Positions 8,998 to 16,639 of a DNA stretch of 64,000 nucleotides are shown here, piece by piece (positions within the stretch are counted from its first letter, which is position 1; every line of letters begins with the position of its first letter). The notes below the pieces were generated by a model, which saw nothing but the letters and a program-made list of their open reading frames with translations, had not been told where the DNA came from and made no database searches. Location of the stretch: contig JAFEEF010000013.1 of the NCBI GenBank assembly GCA_018241265.1, positions 62,001 through 126,000 of the forward strand. The letters run 5' to 3'. The DNA comes from Pseudomonadota bacterium (GTDB lineage: Bacteria > Pseudomonadota > Gammaproteobacteria > Burkholderiales > Burkholderiaceae_C). A program made the position numbers and the translations under genes.

Positions 8998-10602
8998 ATG
9001 TCCACACGGAGCCTGGTCGGGCGCGTAGCGATCGTCACCGGCGCCAGCAGCGGCATCGGTCGTGCAACGTGTGTCGCCTTGGCGCGGCGCGGTGCGCATG
9101 TCGTGGCGGTGGGCCGCCATGAGGCGCGTCTGGCTGCGACCGGCGCACTCGTCGAGGAGGCCGGTGCGGGGCGTTCCACCGCCTTGCTGCTGGCGCTCGA
9201 CGTGCGCTCCGAGGCGGACATGCAGAGCATGGCCGCGCGAACGCTGGAGTGCTACGGCAGGATCGACATCCTGGTTCATTCGGCGGGCATCCTGCGTCCG
9301 GCTGGTGCGACCTTGCGCATGGCCGCACACCTCGATACCCCCGAGTGGGACGAGGTGCTCGACATCAATTTGCGCGGCACCTTTCTCGCCAACCGCGCGG
9401 TGCTGCCGGCGATGATCGCCGCGCGCAGCGGCGACGTACTCAACCTCTCGTCGCGCTCCGGCCGCATCGGCTTGGCCTTCGACGCGCCGTACTGCGCGTC
9501 GAAGTTCGGCGTGCACGGTCTGACCGAAGCGGTAGCCGACGAAGTGCGGCACGCGGGCGTGCGCGTCCAGGTGCTTGCGCCGGGCAAGTTCGCCACCGAA
9601 GTGTTGGATCAGACCGGGCCGATGCCGCAGCCGGAAGACATTCCGCCGCCCGAGCGCGTGGCCGACGCGATCTGCTGGATGCTCGCCATGCCTCCCGACA
9701 CGCGGCTGCTTGCGCCGCTGATCGAACCGACCCAGCAACTCGGCGGTGCCGGCTGGATGTCCGGAAAGAGCGACAGCTCGGACCCTGCAAGACCTTCATC
9801 AATCAAGGAGCGAACCGTGAACATGTCGAGCGCGGACTTGCGCGGCAAGGTAGTGATCGTGAGCGGCGGGACCGGCGGTATCGGTCTGGCGACTGCCAAG
9901 GCAGTGGCTGCCGAAGGCGCCTCCGTCGTCGTGGCCGACATCGATGCAGCGCGTATCGCCGCCGTGTGCGGCGAGATCGAAGCGATGAGCGGCAATGGCG
10001 GCGCGCTGGGTGTCGCGATCGACGTCCGGCAGGAGGAGGATCACGAGCGACTCGTGAGAGAGACGCTTGAGCGCTTCGGTCGTATCGACGCGCTGATCGT
10101 CTGCGCCGGCATCCTGCGCAAGCGCGGTACGCCGCCCAAGGTGCTCGTCGACGTGACGACCGACGAATGGGACGACGTGATAGCAATCAACCTGAAGGGC
10201 GTGTTCCTCGCTAACCGGGCTGTGCTGCCGACGATGATCAAGCAGCGAAGCGGCATGATCGTCAACCTGTCATCGGTGCAAGGCTTGCAGGGTAGGGCCT
10301 ATGACGGCCCCTATTGCGCATCGAAGTTCGGCGTCATCGGCCTATCGCAGGCTGTCGCCGACGAGGTACGCAGTTATGGCATCAAGGTACAAGCGCTGAT
10401 GCCGGCTGCAGTTGCCACGCCGATGTGGGAGCAGAACCTGCCGGCGCCCATGCCTGGCGATGCCATTCCGCCGGAGCGTGTGGCCGACCTGATCGTCTTC
10501 ATGCTGCTGCAGCCCGAGGACACGATGATCGTCGGCCCCGTGATCGCGCCGCTCGGCGCTCGCAAGCGCAAGGCAGCTGCTAAGCCTGCAGAGGCTGGCT
10601 GA
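8998..10602 (+). CDS. Tandem short-chain dehydrogenase/reductase fusion (SDR-SDR)
   Basis: One uninterrupted 534-residue frame with two complete classical SDR domains. Domain 1 (about 5-255) has TGASSGIG and the active-site pair Tyr165/Lys169 in YCASK. Domain 2 (about 280-525) has SGGTGGIG and Tyr439/Lys443, again YCASK. Both would be NAD(P)H-dependent ketoreductases or alcohol dehydrogenases; FabG-like reduction of ACP-bound beta-ketones fits the neighbouring ACP. The domains share long stretches (ILRPAGATLR and ILRKRGTPPK, PPERVADAICWML and PPERVADLIVFML), which points to gene duplication. A full ribosome site plus GTG/ATG sits between them at 9805-9825, so domain 2 may also be made alone. 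It is the last gene of the first operon. Confidence 0.85.
   Translation: MSTRSLVGRVAIVTGASSGIGRATCVALARRGAHVVAVGRHEARLAATGALVEEAGAGRSTALLLALDVRSEADMQSMAARTLECYGRIDILVHSAGILRPAGATLRMAAHLDTPEWDEVLDINLRGTFLANRAVLPAMIAARSGDVLNLSSRSGRIGLAFDAPYCASKFGVHGLTEAVADEVRHAGVRVQVLAPGKFATEVLDQTGPMPQPEDIPPPERVADAICWMLAMPPDTRLLAPLIEPTQQLGGAGWMSGKSDSSDPARPSSIKERTVNMSSADLRGKVVIVSGGTGGIGLATAKAVAAEGASVVVADIDAARIAAVCGEIEAMSGNGGALGVAIDVRQEEDHERLVRETLERFGRIDALIVCAGILRKRGTPPKVLVDVTTDEWDDVIAINLKGVFLANRAVLPTMIKQRSGMIVNLSSVQGLQGRAYDGPYCASKFGVIGLSQAVADEVRSYGIKVQALMPAAVATPMWEQNLPAPMPGDAIPPERVADLIVFMLLQPEDTMIVGPVIAPLGARKRKAAAKPAEAG
9805..9819 (+). promoter_or_regulatory. Internal ribosome-binding site and GTG start between the two SDR domains
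   Basis: AAGGAG at 9805-9810 is followed after six bases by an in-frame GTG at 9817 and an ATG at 9823. This is a textbook initiation site inside an open frame. It suggests two formerly separate SDR genes joined by loss of a stop codon, or one mRNA giving both a fused and a free second domain. Confidence 0.6.
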
Positions 10603-10631
10603 TATGCAGGGTACGGCCGCTTGACGGGCCC

Positions 10632-10648
10632 GCACCCGCCTCGGGTGC
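10632..10648 (+). terminator. Hairpin downstream of the double SDR gene
   Basis: A perfect 7-bp stem, GCACCCG/CGGGTGC, with a three-base loop lies 30 bases after the SDR stop, in the gap before the convergent PEP-CTERM gene. No T-run follows, so it is at most a weak or Rho-assisted terminator. The rest of 10603-10832 shows no gene. Confidence 0.35.
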
Positions 10649-10832
10649 CTATGAGCGTGGTGTGCCTTCTAGCTCGGCGGGAGAGATCATCGCGCCAGAT
10701 GCGACCTTAGGCGCTCGCCGCCGCCTTCCGAAGCCAGTGCTGCCAGGGATGACGAGCACTCAACGGAATGAAATCCTGGTCGGCTTCTTGCGCACCAAGT
10801 GCGCGCATGGAAGCCGACCCAGATGGGCAGTC

Positions 10833-11489
10833 TCAGGAAGTGCGGGGTCGGGCGATTGCCGCCAACCCCAACAAGCCGGCGGCCCACAGCACCAGGCTGG
10901 CGGGCTCGGGAACAGGTGCAGACAGGACCACCGAATCGATGCCGGTCGTGTCGACTCCCTGGTAGTAGTCGCCGTCGATCCGAATCGACTTCAGGTCGGC
11001 CAGAACCCCCTGCAGGATAGAGGCCGATGCCGAAGGTCCGCTCGTCGCACCGACCTTCCAGGTTCCGTCTGCGATCAGGTTGAACGAGAACGTCGCCCAG
11101 TCGCTGGTCGGCAGCGCAGGAGCTGCTGCAGCGAGCAGTACGCCGTTGGCGCCGAGAAGTTGCACGGCGGCATAGTTTCCGCCGATCGGTGCAGTCGAGA
11201 AGTCGCTCTTGATCGAATACGACAACATGCCGCCGTATGCCGCCGACTGGTCTCCGAGATACGCAGAGGGGCCTGAGAAAAACCACAGGCCGTCCCCACC
11301 GACATCGGAAGCCTGAACGAAGCCGTCAGGATCACCACCGCTGCTGACCCAGGCGAAGTTCATCGCGCCGTTCTTTGCTGTCCAGCCTTCAGTCCCGGCG
11401 TCGAAGCCGTTCGACGCGATGGTCTGCGCAAACCCTAGGCTTGCCGCCGACGCCAACGTAAGACCGATAGCCAAATTCACTGTTTTCAT
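10833..11489 (-). CDS. PEP-CTERM sorting-domain protein with a laminin-B-like domain
   Basis: A 218-residue exported protein. The signal peptide is MKTVNLAIGLTLASAASLGFA. Residues ~25-185 resemble a laminin-B/choice-of-anchor beta-sandwich (FDAGTEGWT, SYSIKSDFS, GVLLAAAAPALPTSDWATFS). The C-terminus is a PEP-CTERM signal: VPEPASLVLWAAGLLGLAAI then RPR. PEP-CTERM tails are recognised by an exosortase (EpsH/XrtA) and used in exopolysaccharide-associated surface display; no exosortase is in the window. The start at 11489 is supported by GAAGGAG just upstream. An upstream ATG at 11519 would spoil the signal peptide. A sigma-54-like site and a G/C-rich inverted repeat precede it, consistent with sigma-54 control reported for PEP-CTERM genes in related bacteria. 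Confidence 0.85.
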   Translation of the reverse strand: MKTVNLAIGLTLASAASLGFAQTIASNGFDAGTEGWTAKNGAMNFAWVSSGGDPDGFVQASDVGGDGLWFFSGPSAYLGDQSAAYGGMLSYSIKSDFSTAPIGGNYAAVQLLGANGVLLAAAAPALPTSDWATFSFNLIADGTWKVGATSGPSASASILQGVLADLKSIRIDGDYYQGVDTTGIDSVVLSAPVPEPASLVLWAAGLLGLAAIARPRTS

Positions 11490-11547
11490 ATCGCTCCTTC
11501 CGGCCACATATTGCTGCAAAGTATCCCAGACAATTTCGGGGGCGACG

Positions 11548-11563
11548 AGCGCTTTGTGCGCCA
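11548..11563 (-). promoter_or_regulatory. Possible sigma-54 promoter of the PEP-CTERM gene
   Basis: On the minus strand TGGCGCACAAAGCGCT has GG and GC at the sigma-54 spacing and matches TGGC, C and GCT of the consensus, but the two T residues before GC are replaced. It lies 59 bases upstream of the start codon. The match is weaker than the one at 1355. Confidence 0.3.
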
Positions 11564-11566
11564 GCA

Positions 11567-11587
11567 GACCCCCTTAGCCAGGGGGTC
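11567..11587. repeat. G/C-tract inverted repeat upstream of the PEP-CTERM gene
   Basis: Perfect arms GACCCCCT and AGGGGGTC are separated by five bases (TAGCC). It lies just upstream of the sigma-54-like site, where an activator would bind. Inverted repeats with CCCCC/GGGGG arms recur at 15180-15194 and 19215-19234. Confidence 0.5.
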
Positions 11588-11698
11588 ATGCGCATGCACG
11601 AGAGGGTCCGTGACTCGAGTGCAGTATCGACTTGCGATCTTCGAAGTCGAGCGGAGAGAGGGGTGCGGACGACAGTCCTTTCCGGTGCGCCGCTGCGC

Positions 11699-12733
11699 CT
11701 AGCGGACGTCGCGGCCCATGAAGAAGTCCCACATGGCGTCGTTGGCAGAGATCGCGTTTGACGGCGGTTCGCCGCGCGAGCGTCCGGCGCCCGGCCACGA
11801 ATGCGCGCCGGTATCGGTCACGCACAGCTCCACGACGGTGCCCCCGCGGCATTGCGAATAGCGCTCGCAATACACGCCCGGTCTTTCGAGCACGCGCTTT
11901 GGAGCGGGGTTGCAGCTGTCACGCTGCACCCAGCGCGAGATCGTTTCGGGTACCGACGTGAAGTTCGTCACCGCCGATCCGAGACTTTTCTTCCCCATGC
12001 CGCCATTGAATGGCAGATGATCGTCGTTGCGTGCATGGAACTCCAGCACCGAGACCGGATTGGTCGGATTGCAGCTCTTCGTGTTGTCGGTGCCGGCAAC
12101 CGGAGCAATGGCTTTGAAAGTGTCCGACATCTCGCAGGCCAAGCGCTGCGCCATCAGCCCGCCGTTGGACATCCCGGTGGCGAATATCTTGCTGCGGTCG
12201 ATGTTCAACTGCCGCTCGAGATTGGCCACCATCTGCCGGATGAAGCCGACGTCATCGATGTTGCGGTCGCGCGCGGGACCGCAGCAATTGCCGGCGTTCC
12301 AGGTGGCGAGCTTGCCGCTCGGCAAACGGCTGAACCCGTTCGGAAAAACGACGATGAAGCCGGCCTGGTTCGACTTCGAGATCTGTCCATAGTTTTCGTC
12401 CGATGCTTGGTAATCCATGCTGCCGCCGCCGCCGTGCAGCGAGACGAGCAACGGCGTCGGGTTCGCCGGGTTGTAGCTCGGCGGGACATGAACGCGGTAG
12501 CTGCGCTGGATACCATCGTGCTCGAACGAGAAGGTGTAGTCACCGGGCTTGTCGATCTTCGCGGTGACGTCGGTCAGGGCCGCCGGTGCCGGTCCGCCTT
12601 GGCGCATCCGTTCCCGGAGGCGCTCGCGCAGCGTCATGCCGGAGCTCTGGTCCTGCGCCGGGCTTTCGGTCGCGAGCAGCGCGAACAGCAGCGCGATGAC
12701 GCCCACGATACGCAGGCTTGTGATCCGATTCAT
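11699..12733 (-). CDS. Secreted PHB-depolymerase/feruloyl-esterase-family hydrolase (LpqC-like)
   Basis: A 344-residue alpha/beta hydrolase of the polyhydroxybutyrate depolymerase family (LpqC/COG3509). It has a signal peptide (MNRITSLRIVGVIALLFALLATESPA). The oxyanion region is LLVSLHGGGGSMDY, the nucleophile Ser lies in IFATGMSNGGLMAQ, the Asp is probably in EFHARNDDHLPFNGG, and the His is in TGAHSWPGAGRS. NAGNCCGPA and several other Cys residues suggest disulfides outside the cytoplasm. It would hydrolyse polyester, feruloyl or similar ester bonds. The start at 12733 has AAAGGA just upstream; longer in-frame starts would bury the signal. The substrate cannot be told from sequence. It lies in an island of exported hydrolases between the two synthase-related operons. 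Confidence 0.82.
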   Translation of the reverse strand: MNRITSLRIVGVIALLFALLATESPAQDQSSGMTLRERLRERMRQGGPAPAALTDVTAKIDKPGDYTFSFEHDGIQRSYRVHVPPSYNPANPTPLLVSLHGGGGSMDYQASDENYGQISKSNQAGFIVVFPNGFSRLPSGKLATWNAGNCCGPARDRNIDDVGFIRQMVANLERQLNIDRSKIFATGMSNGGLMAQRLACEMSDTFKAIAPVAGTDNTKSCNPTNPVSVLEFHARNDDHLPFNGGMGKKSLGSAVTNFTSVPETISRWVQRDSCNPAPKRVLERPGVYCERYSQCRGGTVVELCVTDTGAHSWPGAGRSRGEPPSNAISANDAMWDFFMGRDVR

Positions 12734-13267
12734 GATGATTCCTTTACGCAGCGGTTGAGGGGTTCGGTCAGAGCGCCATCGGCCCTGTGAGCGGCGGGCC
12801 TTGACGCCCGAGAGGCGCCGAGCATCGTGGCTGCCCGTTCCGGGGCACGCCGCGGTCGTCGGCCTCCACTGCCGCCAAAGCCGGGAGGGTCGCTTGATGC
12901 ACGCGGACAGCCGTCGAGTTCGACGACCGGGCACTTGCATGCAAGCTCTTCGACTTGACCACGGGAGCAGCTTGCCGCAAAACCGAATGCCATGCATGGC
13001 ATCAGGCTGACCGAGGATCCGGAAGCCTGTGCGATTGGTTTGCTGCGCCGCGATTATCGCTGCCCGGCCCGGACAACGGCGCTGCCGGTCTCACATCGTC
13101 ATGCGATCTGCGCAGGCCAACCGCCTCGAAAAGCCTTTCGAGGCAGGTTGGCTCGAGTCACATCGGAGCGATGGCTCGTCGGGCATGCGCCGATGCTCGC
13201 TCGCCGGCCTTCGCGATCCTGCGACTCGAGTCGCGGACGTTCGCCCAAGATTCGCGGAAGGCGAGTG
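12734..13267. other. 534-base intergenic region with palindromes
   Basis: No convincing gene: the open frames here lack ribosome sites and family features. It holds the upstream region of the minus-strand esterase. Two perfect palindromes are present, CTTGCATGCAAG at 12934-12945 and ATGCCATGCATGGCAT at 12987-13002. Next to the second, on the minus strand, TGGCATTCGGTTTTGC resembles a sigma-54 site with spacing one base too long. A large hairpin lies at 13116-13152. Confidence 0.5.
13116..13152 (-). terminator. Long hairpin 3' of the minus-strand secreted protein gene
   Basis: A stem of about 16 bp with one bulged A and a four-base loop: arms CCAACCGCCTCGAAA and TTTCGAGGC-A-GGTTGG. It lies about 115 bases beyond the stop of the 13268-15061 gene. 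No U-tract follows on the minus strand, so it may be a Rho-dependent end or an mRNA-stabilising structure rather than a classic terminator. Confidence 0.4.
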
Positions 13268-15061
13268 TCAGCGTCGCGGCTGCACCGTGGGTGCCGTCAG
13301 CGGCGTGAGGTACTTCAGCTGCCACCCGCCGTCCGGCTCGAGATTGAGGCTGCTGGCGCCGCCGACGATCACGCTCGGGCCGTTGTCCAACCGCAGCATG
13401 TTACGGAAGCCGTACGTCGGCCAGTTGTCGAGGCCGTCCACCGTCTCGGCCTGTGCCGGCGTATCCGGATCCGTGAATCGCCACAGGTCACCTCCGTAAC
13501 CGCGCGTGGGATCGATCGGCTTGCTCGCGATGTTCAGCCGGATGTCGAACACGTAGCGATAGTCGTACATGCCGAACAGCAGATCATTGTCGCCGGCGGA
13601 CACTGACCATGTGTAGGTGACGAAAGGATTGTCGAAGCCGGCCTGCCCGTAGAGCGGCGTCCACCCCGTGGGTTGCATCTGGAACGTCTTCGTGTTCGGC
13701 ACCAGCGCGGGCAGCTGCGTCTGACCGTAGAGCAACTGCACTTCCGCCCCCTCCGATGTCATGCGGGCTCGCCAGATTGACGCGGCGCGCGACACATTGA
13801 ACAGCAGGGTGATGTTCTCGTTGCCGTTGGCCGGCTTGCCGTAGCAGAACGACCGCGTGCACGAACTGTGCAGCAGCGATGCCGACTGGTCGTTCTGCAT
13901 CGTCCCGAACCACAGCCAGCCCTTCCAGAATGTGATCGCGCCGGCCCCGGTCGTGTTGGCGACGACGGGATCCTGCTCGTATTGTGCGGGAGCCCAGATG
14001 CGCGACCATTTGGCGCCGGCATCGGCAGTCGTGTACTCACCGTCCGCTCCGAATGGCGGCCCGAGGTAGACGCCGGCGCTGAGGCTGCTGCTGCCGGACA
14101 GTTTCGGGGTCGCGACGCCTCCCTCGGCGTCCAGCGTCGACTTGTTCCACGCCGAGGCTGCGAGTCGTTTGCCGTCGTAGTTTGCGAGGTAGGCCGGGAA
14201 CGCCGCAAGCGTCCCGACGACATCGAATCCGCAGTAGTCCGACACCGACGGCGAGCCGTTGAACGGATTGTCCGGCGTGCCGCGCCAGCGCAAGATCACG
14301 CCGTCGCCCGTTTGGCGTCCCGCACCGGCATAGAGCACGCCGTTGACCGTGATCCATTGCCGGATCTGGTTCAGCGCGGTGGCGCGGCAGGAGCCGCGAT
14401 AGGTTCCGGTCGAGGCATCCCAAGCCGCGAAAGCGACGTCGTTCTGGAACGTCGGGCCTGCAAGGATGGAGGCATTGCCCAGCGCGCCGGCCGAGCGCAG
14501 GCCGAGAATGGTCTGGAAGATCGGGTCGTTGGGCGTACGGTCGGTCAGTTGCCGCGATGTCATGTTGTACGAGAACGCATGCGGCATGCGCCAGTCGCCC
14601 AAGCTCGGAGGCAGCGGATGCGACGGGCGACGCGCCAGCATGCTCTCACCGTACTCGCAGACGAACGAGATCGTCAGGTTCGGATCGGGCGGGAAGAGGC
14701 CCGTGGCCGACCCGCCGCATATCGGATTGGCGACCGTGCCGAACCAGATCGGATCGCCGGCGAACGACGGGTCACCAAGGCCGGCCTGCGTCAAGCCCCA
14801 GACGTACGACTGGTTCCGCTTCGGCTGGCCGATGCTGCAGGTCCCGTCCGGGTTGATGGGCGGATAGTCCACGCCGACGCCGTTGAAGCATTCGTCGGCA
14901 TTCGTCTTCCCGAGCAATTCGGACGCGTAGGCAGGCGTTTCCGGCGGCGCCTTGAAATTGAGCACCTGGTTCCAGCTGAGCTGCGCAAAAGCGGGCGACG
15001 CCGCGTTCAGAGCGATCGGCAGCGCGCAGGCGAGTGCGGCTCGCAAGGTAAACACTCTCAT
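13268..15061 (-). CDS. Secreted protein of unknown function, probably beta-propeller-like
   Basis: A 597-residue exported protein with signal peptide MRVFTLRAALACALPIALNAASPAFA. No family is firmly recognised. It contains recurring aromatic-Gly strands (GDPIWFGTVANP, VNGVLYAGAGRQTGDGVILRW, WKGWLWFGTMQN, DNDLLFGMYDYRY, GPSVIVGGASS) of the kind seen in propeller blades, and several Cys that may form disulfides. Repeated 'x-G-x-LW/LY-x-GT' strands are shared in style with the 35581-37056 protein, and the C-terminal GFRNMLRLDNGPSVIVGG parallels GLRTLESTPYGLFLGTANP there. This hints at a common family, without an alignment. The ATG at 15061 follows a CGGAG ribosome site. Location is periplasmic or extracellular. 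Confidence 0.65.
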   Translation of the reverse strand: MRVFTLRAALACALPIALNAASPAFAQLSWNQVLNFKAPPETPAYASELLGKTNADECFNGVGVDYPPINPDGTCSIGQPKRNQSYVWGLTQAGLGDPSFAGDPIWFGTVANPICGGSATGLFPPDPNLTISFVCEYGESMLARRPSHPLPPSLGDWRMPHAFSYNMTSRQLTDRTPNDPIFQTILGLRSAGALGNASILAGPTFQNDVAFAAWDASTGTYRGSCRATALNQIRQWITVNGVLYAGAGRQTGDGVILRWRGTPDNPFNGSPSVSDYCGFDVVGTLAAFPAYLANYDGKRLAASAWNKSTLDAEGGVATPKLSGSSSLSAGVYLGPPFGADGEYTTADAGAKWSRIWAPAQYEQDPVVANTTGAGAITFWKGWLWFGTMQNDQSASLLHSSCTRSFCYGKPANGNENITLLFNVSRAASIWRARMTSEGAEVQLLYGQTQLPALVPNTKTFQMQPTGWTPLYGQAGFDNPFVTYTWSVSAGDNDLLFGMYDYRYVFDIRLNIASKPIDPTRGYGGDLWRFTDPDTPAQAETVDGLDNWPTYGFRNMLRLDNGPSVIVGGASSLNLEPDGGWQLKYLTPLTAPTVQPRR

Positions 15062-15179
15062 TCTTCGACTCCGTTTGGAAGGCTGGATGGTGGCGTCGTC
15101 GTGGCGGCGGAGACAGCCGATGCACCGATGGCAAGCCTGCTCTTTTACACGAGCCGGCGCGACTGGCCCAGTCTCCTAT

Positions 15180-15194
15180 CCCCCAGACCGGGGG
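15180..15194. repeat. G/C-tract inverted repeat between divergent genes
   Basis: CCCCC and GGGGG arms flank a five-base spacer (AGACC); a sixth G follows. It sits in the 249-base gap between the minus gene starting at 15061 and the plus gene starting at 15311. The same gap holds an AT-rich stretch with the inverted repeat TTGCA-N9-TGCAA at 15248-15266, a plausible operator or promoter region. No gene is present in 15062-15310. Confidence 0.4.
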
Positions 15195-15310
15195 GCGCGG
15201 ACGCCCGGGCACCCAACTGCGAACTGCATCACGATCGTTTCGGCCGGTTGCAATCAAAACATGCAATTCACAAACAGTTCCTGATGTGAGTTTGCCAGGT
15301 CGCCGTAAAG

Positions 15311-16429
15311 ATGACCATGAAATCGCCCTACATCCTTCCCCTCCGCCGTGTCATGTCCTCGACAGGCGCCGCACTCTTCTGTTTGTCGATTGCCGCTTGC
15401 GGTGGCGGCGGTTCGGACGCCGAGTCACCGCCGGCCGTCGCAGCGACCTCTGCAGCGCCAAGCGCACACGCCACTGCGGTCGTCTCGGCCAGCAAGCGGT
15501 CAACGGCTCCGGCCAAGACTCTGGCGACGAAGACGACGACCACGTCGCCGCCCGTGAAACGAGCGTCGACGACGATGACGTCGACCGGCGATACGTTGCA
15601 GGTCGCCAGCACGCTCCCCGGCTTCCCGCACACGTTCGATGTCTACCGGCCGGCAGGCGCGACCAAGGCCATCGTGTTCCTCCACGGCCTGGGCGGCTAC
15701 AGCTGGCAGATCGCGTACGACCTCGGCCTGAACAGCATGATGACGACTCCGACCACGAGCACGGTCGATTGGGACTGGCTGGAGCAGAACCACACGATCG
15801 CGATCTTTCCGCAAGGCCAGATCCCGGCCGGCTCGACGTCGCCGACGTGGAGCGACTACGTCCAAAACTCCGGCGCCGACGATGTCGGTTTCCTCAAGGC
15901 GCTCGCGACGTACGCGAAGACCCAGCTTGGCGTCACCGAGGTTTCGATCTCCGGCCATTCCGATGGCGGCGCGATGACGGCTCGCATGTGGTGCGAGGCG
16001 ACAACGTCGTACAAGGCCTTCGTTTCACTCGCCGGGCCGATGCCGTCGAAGACCTATCCGACGCCCGCTGCGACGTGCACGCCTTTGTCCAAGGCACCTT
16101 ACTACGCCGTGATCGGCGGCGCCGACACGACGCTGCAGGCCTTCTCTCGTGGCGCCATCCAGCCGACGGCACAACAGATCTCGGTCGGTCTGACGAACTC
16201 GATTCTCGTTTCCGAGTGGTCACGCCACCGCGACCGTGCGACGAAGGTGTGCGGCACGGCAGCGCTCTTGGTGCCTACCAGCACGCCGACTTACGGTGAG
16301 ACGTGGAATTCCTGCAACTCGCAGGTGCGCTACACGGTCGTCACGAACGCCGACCACCCGATCGAGTCGCTCCAGCAGTACATGGGCGTGCAAATGCTCG
16401 ATCTGATCCGAGGCTTCGTCCAACAATAG
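15311..16429 (+). CDS. Alpha/beta hydrolase lipoprotein, PHB-depolymerase-like
   Basis: A 372-residue lipoprotein. The signal ends FCLSIAACGGGG, giving a lipidated Cys and a Gly-rich linker. A low-complexity Ala/Ser/Thr/Lys region (about 40-95) then acts as a tether. The hydrolase domain follows with HGLGGYSWQIAYDLG (oxyanion), the nucleophile Ser in VSISGHSDGGAMTARM, Asp in VIGGADTT and His in NADHPIES. It resembles polyhydroxybutyrate depolymerase-like esterases attached to a membrane. Substrate unknown. The start could be ATG 15311 or ATG 15317; neither has a strong ribosome site. A strong terminator follows its stop. Confidence 0.78.
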   Translation: MTMKSPYILPLRRVMSSTGAALFCLSIAACGGGGSDAESPPAVAATSAAPSAHATAVVSASKRSTAPAKTLATKTTTTSPPVKRASTTMTSTGDTLQVASTLPGFPHTFDVYRPAGATKAIVFLHGLGGYSWQIAYDLGLNSMMTTPTTSTVDWDWLEQNHTIAIFPQGQIPAGSTSPTWSDYVQNSGADDVGFLKALATYAKTQLGVTEVSISGHSDGGAMTARMWCEATTSYKAFVSLAGPMPSKTYPTPAATCTPLSKAPYYAVIGGADTTLQAFSRGAIQPTAQQISVGLTNSILVSEWSRHRDRATKVCGTAALLVPTSTPTYGETWNSCNSQVRYTVVTNADHPIESLQQYMGVQMLDLIRGFVQQ

Positions 16430-16447
16430 AGACCCGCCTCCGGGCGC

Positions 16448-16473
16448 GGCGCGGCGTTGTCCAACGCCGCGCC
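16448..16473 (+). terminator. Strong hairpin terminator after the hydrolase lipoprotein gene
   Basis: A perfect 12-bp stem, GGCGCGGCGTTG/CAACGCCGCGCC, starts 18 bases after the TAG and is followed by TTGTCATTT. The stem is very stable and the tail is moderately T-rich, so an intrinsic terminator is likely. Confidence 0.7.
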
Positions 16474-16639
16474 TTGTCATTTGAAGCCAGGCATCCAAAG
16501 GCCTCCGCCTCCGCGCGATGCGCTGCCTTCCAGCGAAGGAGTGCCGCTAGACTCCGAGCCATTCACATTGGCGCCGTCGCTCAGGCTCGAATGGGCCGGG
16601 CGGTTGGAGCGAACCAAGCGACAGCAAGGGGGGCAAGGA

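Noticed and set aside
10662-11276. A 204-residue plus-strand frame overlapping the PEP-CTERM gene.
   Set aside because: It is antisense to a gene with a signal peptide and PEP-CTERM tail, and its own sequence is low-complexity Arg/Gly-rich.
12734-13267. Several 60-200-residue frames in the gap upstream of the secreted esterase.
   Set aside because: No ribosome sites or family similarity; base composition and palindromes fit a regulatory gap.
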